A stretch of 15,451 bases of DNA from positions 1 through 15,451 of the forward strand of contig JBKHJZ010000067.1 of assembly GCA_046537875.1 (NCBI GenBank). Direction: 5' to 3'. How positions within the stretch are numbered: the stretch's first letter is position 1; each line of letters begins with the position of its first letter. The notes under the pieces are model-generated. The model made no database searches. It had not been told where the DNA came from and saw nothing but the letters and a program-made list of their open reading frames with translations. Below are positions 13,770 through 15,451 of this stretch, piece by piece. Position numbers and translations under genes: made by a program. Source of the DNA: JBKHJZ01 sp046537875. Its GTDB lineage: Bacteria; Actinomycetota; Acidimicrobiia; Acidimicrobiales; VFJN01.

Positions 13770-15451
13770 ATGCTCACGGTCGACGATCTCAGCGAGGCAG
13801 CGGCAGACGCCCGCGAGGGCTTCTTCGCCGGGGAGTCCTCCCCGGCCGGGGTCCGCCCGGAGATCCTCGCCTCGTGGCAGCGCTCTCACCTGCGCGGTGC
13901 GATCCCCGACGCGCACGACCTCCCCTACAGCCCCGACCTCGACCCCGAGGTGCCCCTCCACCGGGCCGCGATGCCGGTGCTCGACTCGCTCGCCGGCCAG
14001 CTCGACGGCTCGTCCGCCGCGCTGCTCCTCGCGGACGAGCGTGCCCGGATCCTCGAGCGGTGGGCCGGCACCCGCAGCCTCGAGCGCCTGATGGACGCCA
14101 CCGAGTCGGCCCCCGGCTTCTGCCTCGACGAGGCGGCCTGCGGCACCAACGGCCTCGGCTCGGTGCTCGAGGAGCGGCGGGCCGTCCTGGTCACCGGGCA
14201 CGAGCACTACGCCGAGCGCTTCCTCGGCTACTCCTGCTGCGGTGCCCCGGTCCGCGACGTGCTGACGGGGCGCACCGAAGGGGTCGTCACGCTCGTCTGC
14301 CGGTGGGACGACGCCAACGGCCTGATGATGCCGATGGTGAAGCAGGCCGTGGCCGCCATCGAGGAGCGGCTGGTCGAGGCGGCAGGCCGGCGGGAGCAGC
14401 GGCTGCTCGGCGCCTTCCTCGCCGCACAGCGGGGCGGGCGGCGACCGGTGGTGGCGGTCAGCGACGCGGCGCTCATCAGCAGCCCCGCCGCCGACCGCCT
14501 GCTCGGACGGGACCAGCTCGCCGAGCTCTGGCCGGCCGTCACCGACGTTCTCGCCAACGGCCGCTCCGGGGTCGTGGACCTGCGGGTCGGCGGGGTGGCC
14601 GTCACCTGCGACCTGCAACCCGTGAGCGAGCACAGCGGGCTCGACGGCGTGGTCGTTCACCTCGTCGACGCCCCGGGCACGCGGCCGGTCCGCCCGGTGG
14701 CGAGGCCGGTGCGCGCGCTCGACCGGCTCGCCGGCTCCAGCCCGGCGTGGCAGCGGACGATCGCCGACGCCGCCCGGGTGGCGGACTCGCCGCACCCCGT
14801 CCTCGTCTGCGGTCCCCCCGGGGCCGGCAAGCTCGCCGTCGTCCGGGCGATGCACGAACCGGTCGCCGGCGGGCGGGACCACCGGATCATCGACGCCTCG
14901 CTGGCCGCCATCGACGGCCCCGACCGCTGGCTGCGCCACGTGGGCGACGCGCTGGCCGCGCCGCACGGCGTGGTGGTGATCCGGCACGTCGAGCAGCTCG
15001 ACGAGCGCGTTGCCGGTGCCGTCGCCGCCGCCATCGACCGCCGGCCCGGGGCGCCCGGCGCCCGCCTGGCCGCCACGGCGACCACCGGCGCACCCGACGC
15101 CGCGCCCCAGGGAGGGCTCCCCACGTCGCTGACGAGCCGGTTCGTCCACCGCCTCGACGTCCCGCCGCTCGCGCACCGCCCCGACGACATCGTCGAGATC
15201 GCCCAGGCGCTGATGCGCCGCCACGCCGGCGGGCGGGGACGCCGGCTCACCAAGGCCGCGCTCCAGGTGCTCCGCCGCTGCGAGTGGCCCGGCAACGTGC
15301 GCCAGCTCGAGGGGGTCGTGCTCGCGGTCCTCGACCGCCGCCCCTCGGGCGACATCGCAGCCGACGACCTGCCGCGGCACCTGGCGGTGCGGGACGGCGC
15401 CGCGGCGCTGACCGCCATGCAGTCGGCCGAGCGGCAGGCCATCGTCGAGGC
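13770..15451 (+). CDS. AcoR/MimR-like GAF-AAA+ regulator without the sigma-54 loop (3' end outside window)
   Basis: Open to the window edge, 560 residues seen. The N-terminus PEILASWQRSHLRGAIPD (30-47) is typical of AcoR-type activators. A GAF sensor domain (about 64-205) includes DEAACGTNGLGSVL (120-133) and LGYSCCGAPV (152-161). An AAA+ domain (about 316-540) has Walker A GPPGAGK (348-354). It lacks the ELFG and GAFTGA loop, and the Walker B position reads VVVIRHVEQL (401-410) instead of a hydrophobic run ending Asp-Glu. The arginine-finger region (SRFVHRLDVPPLAHRPDD) and WPGNVRQLE (506-514) remain. SAERQAIVEA at the edge begins the Fis-type DNA-binding helix-turn-helix. The ATG at 13770 has GGGGGAC upstream; GTG at 13758 is an alternative. 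It probably controls the flavoprotein/ABC operon directly with sigma-70, sensing a small ligand through GAF. Confidence 0.88.
   Translation, partial: MLTVDDLSEAAADAREGFFAGESSPAGVRPEILASWQRSHLRGAIPDAHDLPYSPDLDPEVPLHRAAMPVLDSLAGQLDGSSAALLLADERARILERWAGTRSLERLMDATESAPGFCLDEAACGTNGLGSVLEERRAVLVTGHEHYAERFLGYSCCGAPVRDVLTGRTEGVVTLVCRWDDANGLMMPMVKQAVAAIEERLVEAAGRREQRLLGAFLAAQRGGRRPVVAVSDAALISSPAADRLLGRDQLAELWPAVTDVLANGRSGVVDLRVGGVAVTCDLQPVSEHSGLDGVVVHLVDAPGTRPVRPVARPVRALDRLAGSSPAWQRTIADAARVADSPHPVLVCGPPGAGKLAVVRAMHEPVAGGRDHRIIDASLAAIDGPDRWLRHVGDALAAPHGVVVIRHVEQLDERVAGAVAAAIDRRPGAPGARLAATATTGAPDAAPQGGLPTSLTSRFVHRLDVPPLAHRPDDIVEIAQALMRRHAGGRGRRLTKAALQVLRRCEWPGNVRQLEGVVLAVLDRRPSGDIAADDLPRHLAVRDGAAALTAMQSAERQAIVE

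Noticed and set aside
9644..13777. A 1377-codon open frame on the minus strand across the transporter genes
   Set aside because: It is antisense to the substrate-binding protein and the ATPase-permease fusion, both with clear motifs. Its product is Arg/Gly/His-rich without a recognisable domain, as expected from GC-rich codon bias.
13467..15380. A 637-codon minus-strand open frame at the right end
   Set aside because: It lies antisense to the AcoR-like gene, whose GAF and AAA+ motifs are clear, and it would cross that gene's promoter.

Overview
The window is very GC-rich (around 70% by eye). Genes are packed with GTG starts, 4-bp ATGA/GTGA overlaps and at least one apparently leaderless promoter. 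With IclR and AcoR-type regulators and a sugar-type ABC system, this points to an actinobacterium, possibly Acidimicrobiia; the lineage is inference, because no rRNA or other marker is present.

Left part (1-4357, minus strand): a catabolic operon read right to left. It encodes the small and large subunits of a two-subunit Fe(II) hydroquinone 1,2-dioxygenase (PnpC/PnpD, HapC/HapD type), an aldehyde dehydrogenase fitting 4-hydroxymuconic semialdehyde dehydrogenase (PnpE type), a CatI-like 3-oxoadipate CoA-transferase A subunit, and a SnoaL/NTF2-fold protein. A further coupled gene may start at base 20 and leave the window. Together these cover hydroquinone -> 4-hydroxymuconic semialdehyde -> maleylacetate, and later 3-oxoadipate -> 3-oxoadipyl-CoA. 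Maleylacetate reductase, the CoA-transferase B subunit and the thiolase are not seen.

Middle (4358-6650): a 116-bp divergent control region with three related 10-bp boxes, then plus-strand genes for a PcaR/PobR-like IclR regulator and, with a GTGA overlap, a CoxE-type von Willebrand A protein that has no MoxR/CoxD ATPase partner nearby.

Right part (6651-13648, plus strand): a palindrome-rich 237-bp leader precedes an operon for a KstD/fumarate-reductase-like flavoprotein dehydrogenase, a ribose-type ABC permease, a substrate-binding lipoprotein, and a fusion of a two-NBD ABC ATPase with a second permease, ending in a tail of six SGD repeats. The operon is followed (13770 to the window end, open) by an AcoR/MimR-like regulator whose AAA+ domain lacks the sigma-54 contact loop and a normal Walker B.

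Working model (inference): the ABC system imports a cyclic or glycosidic substrate, the flavoprotein desaturates or aromatises a ring ketone, and the hqd/pnp-type operon cleaves the resulting hydroquinone-type product. The two halves have separate regulators. A shared GTCC-N7-GGAC dyad upstream of both the flavoprotein operon and the AcoR-like gene is a candidate site for the latter.
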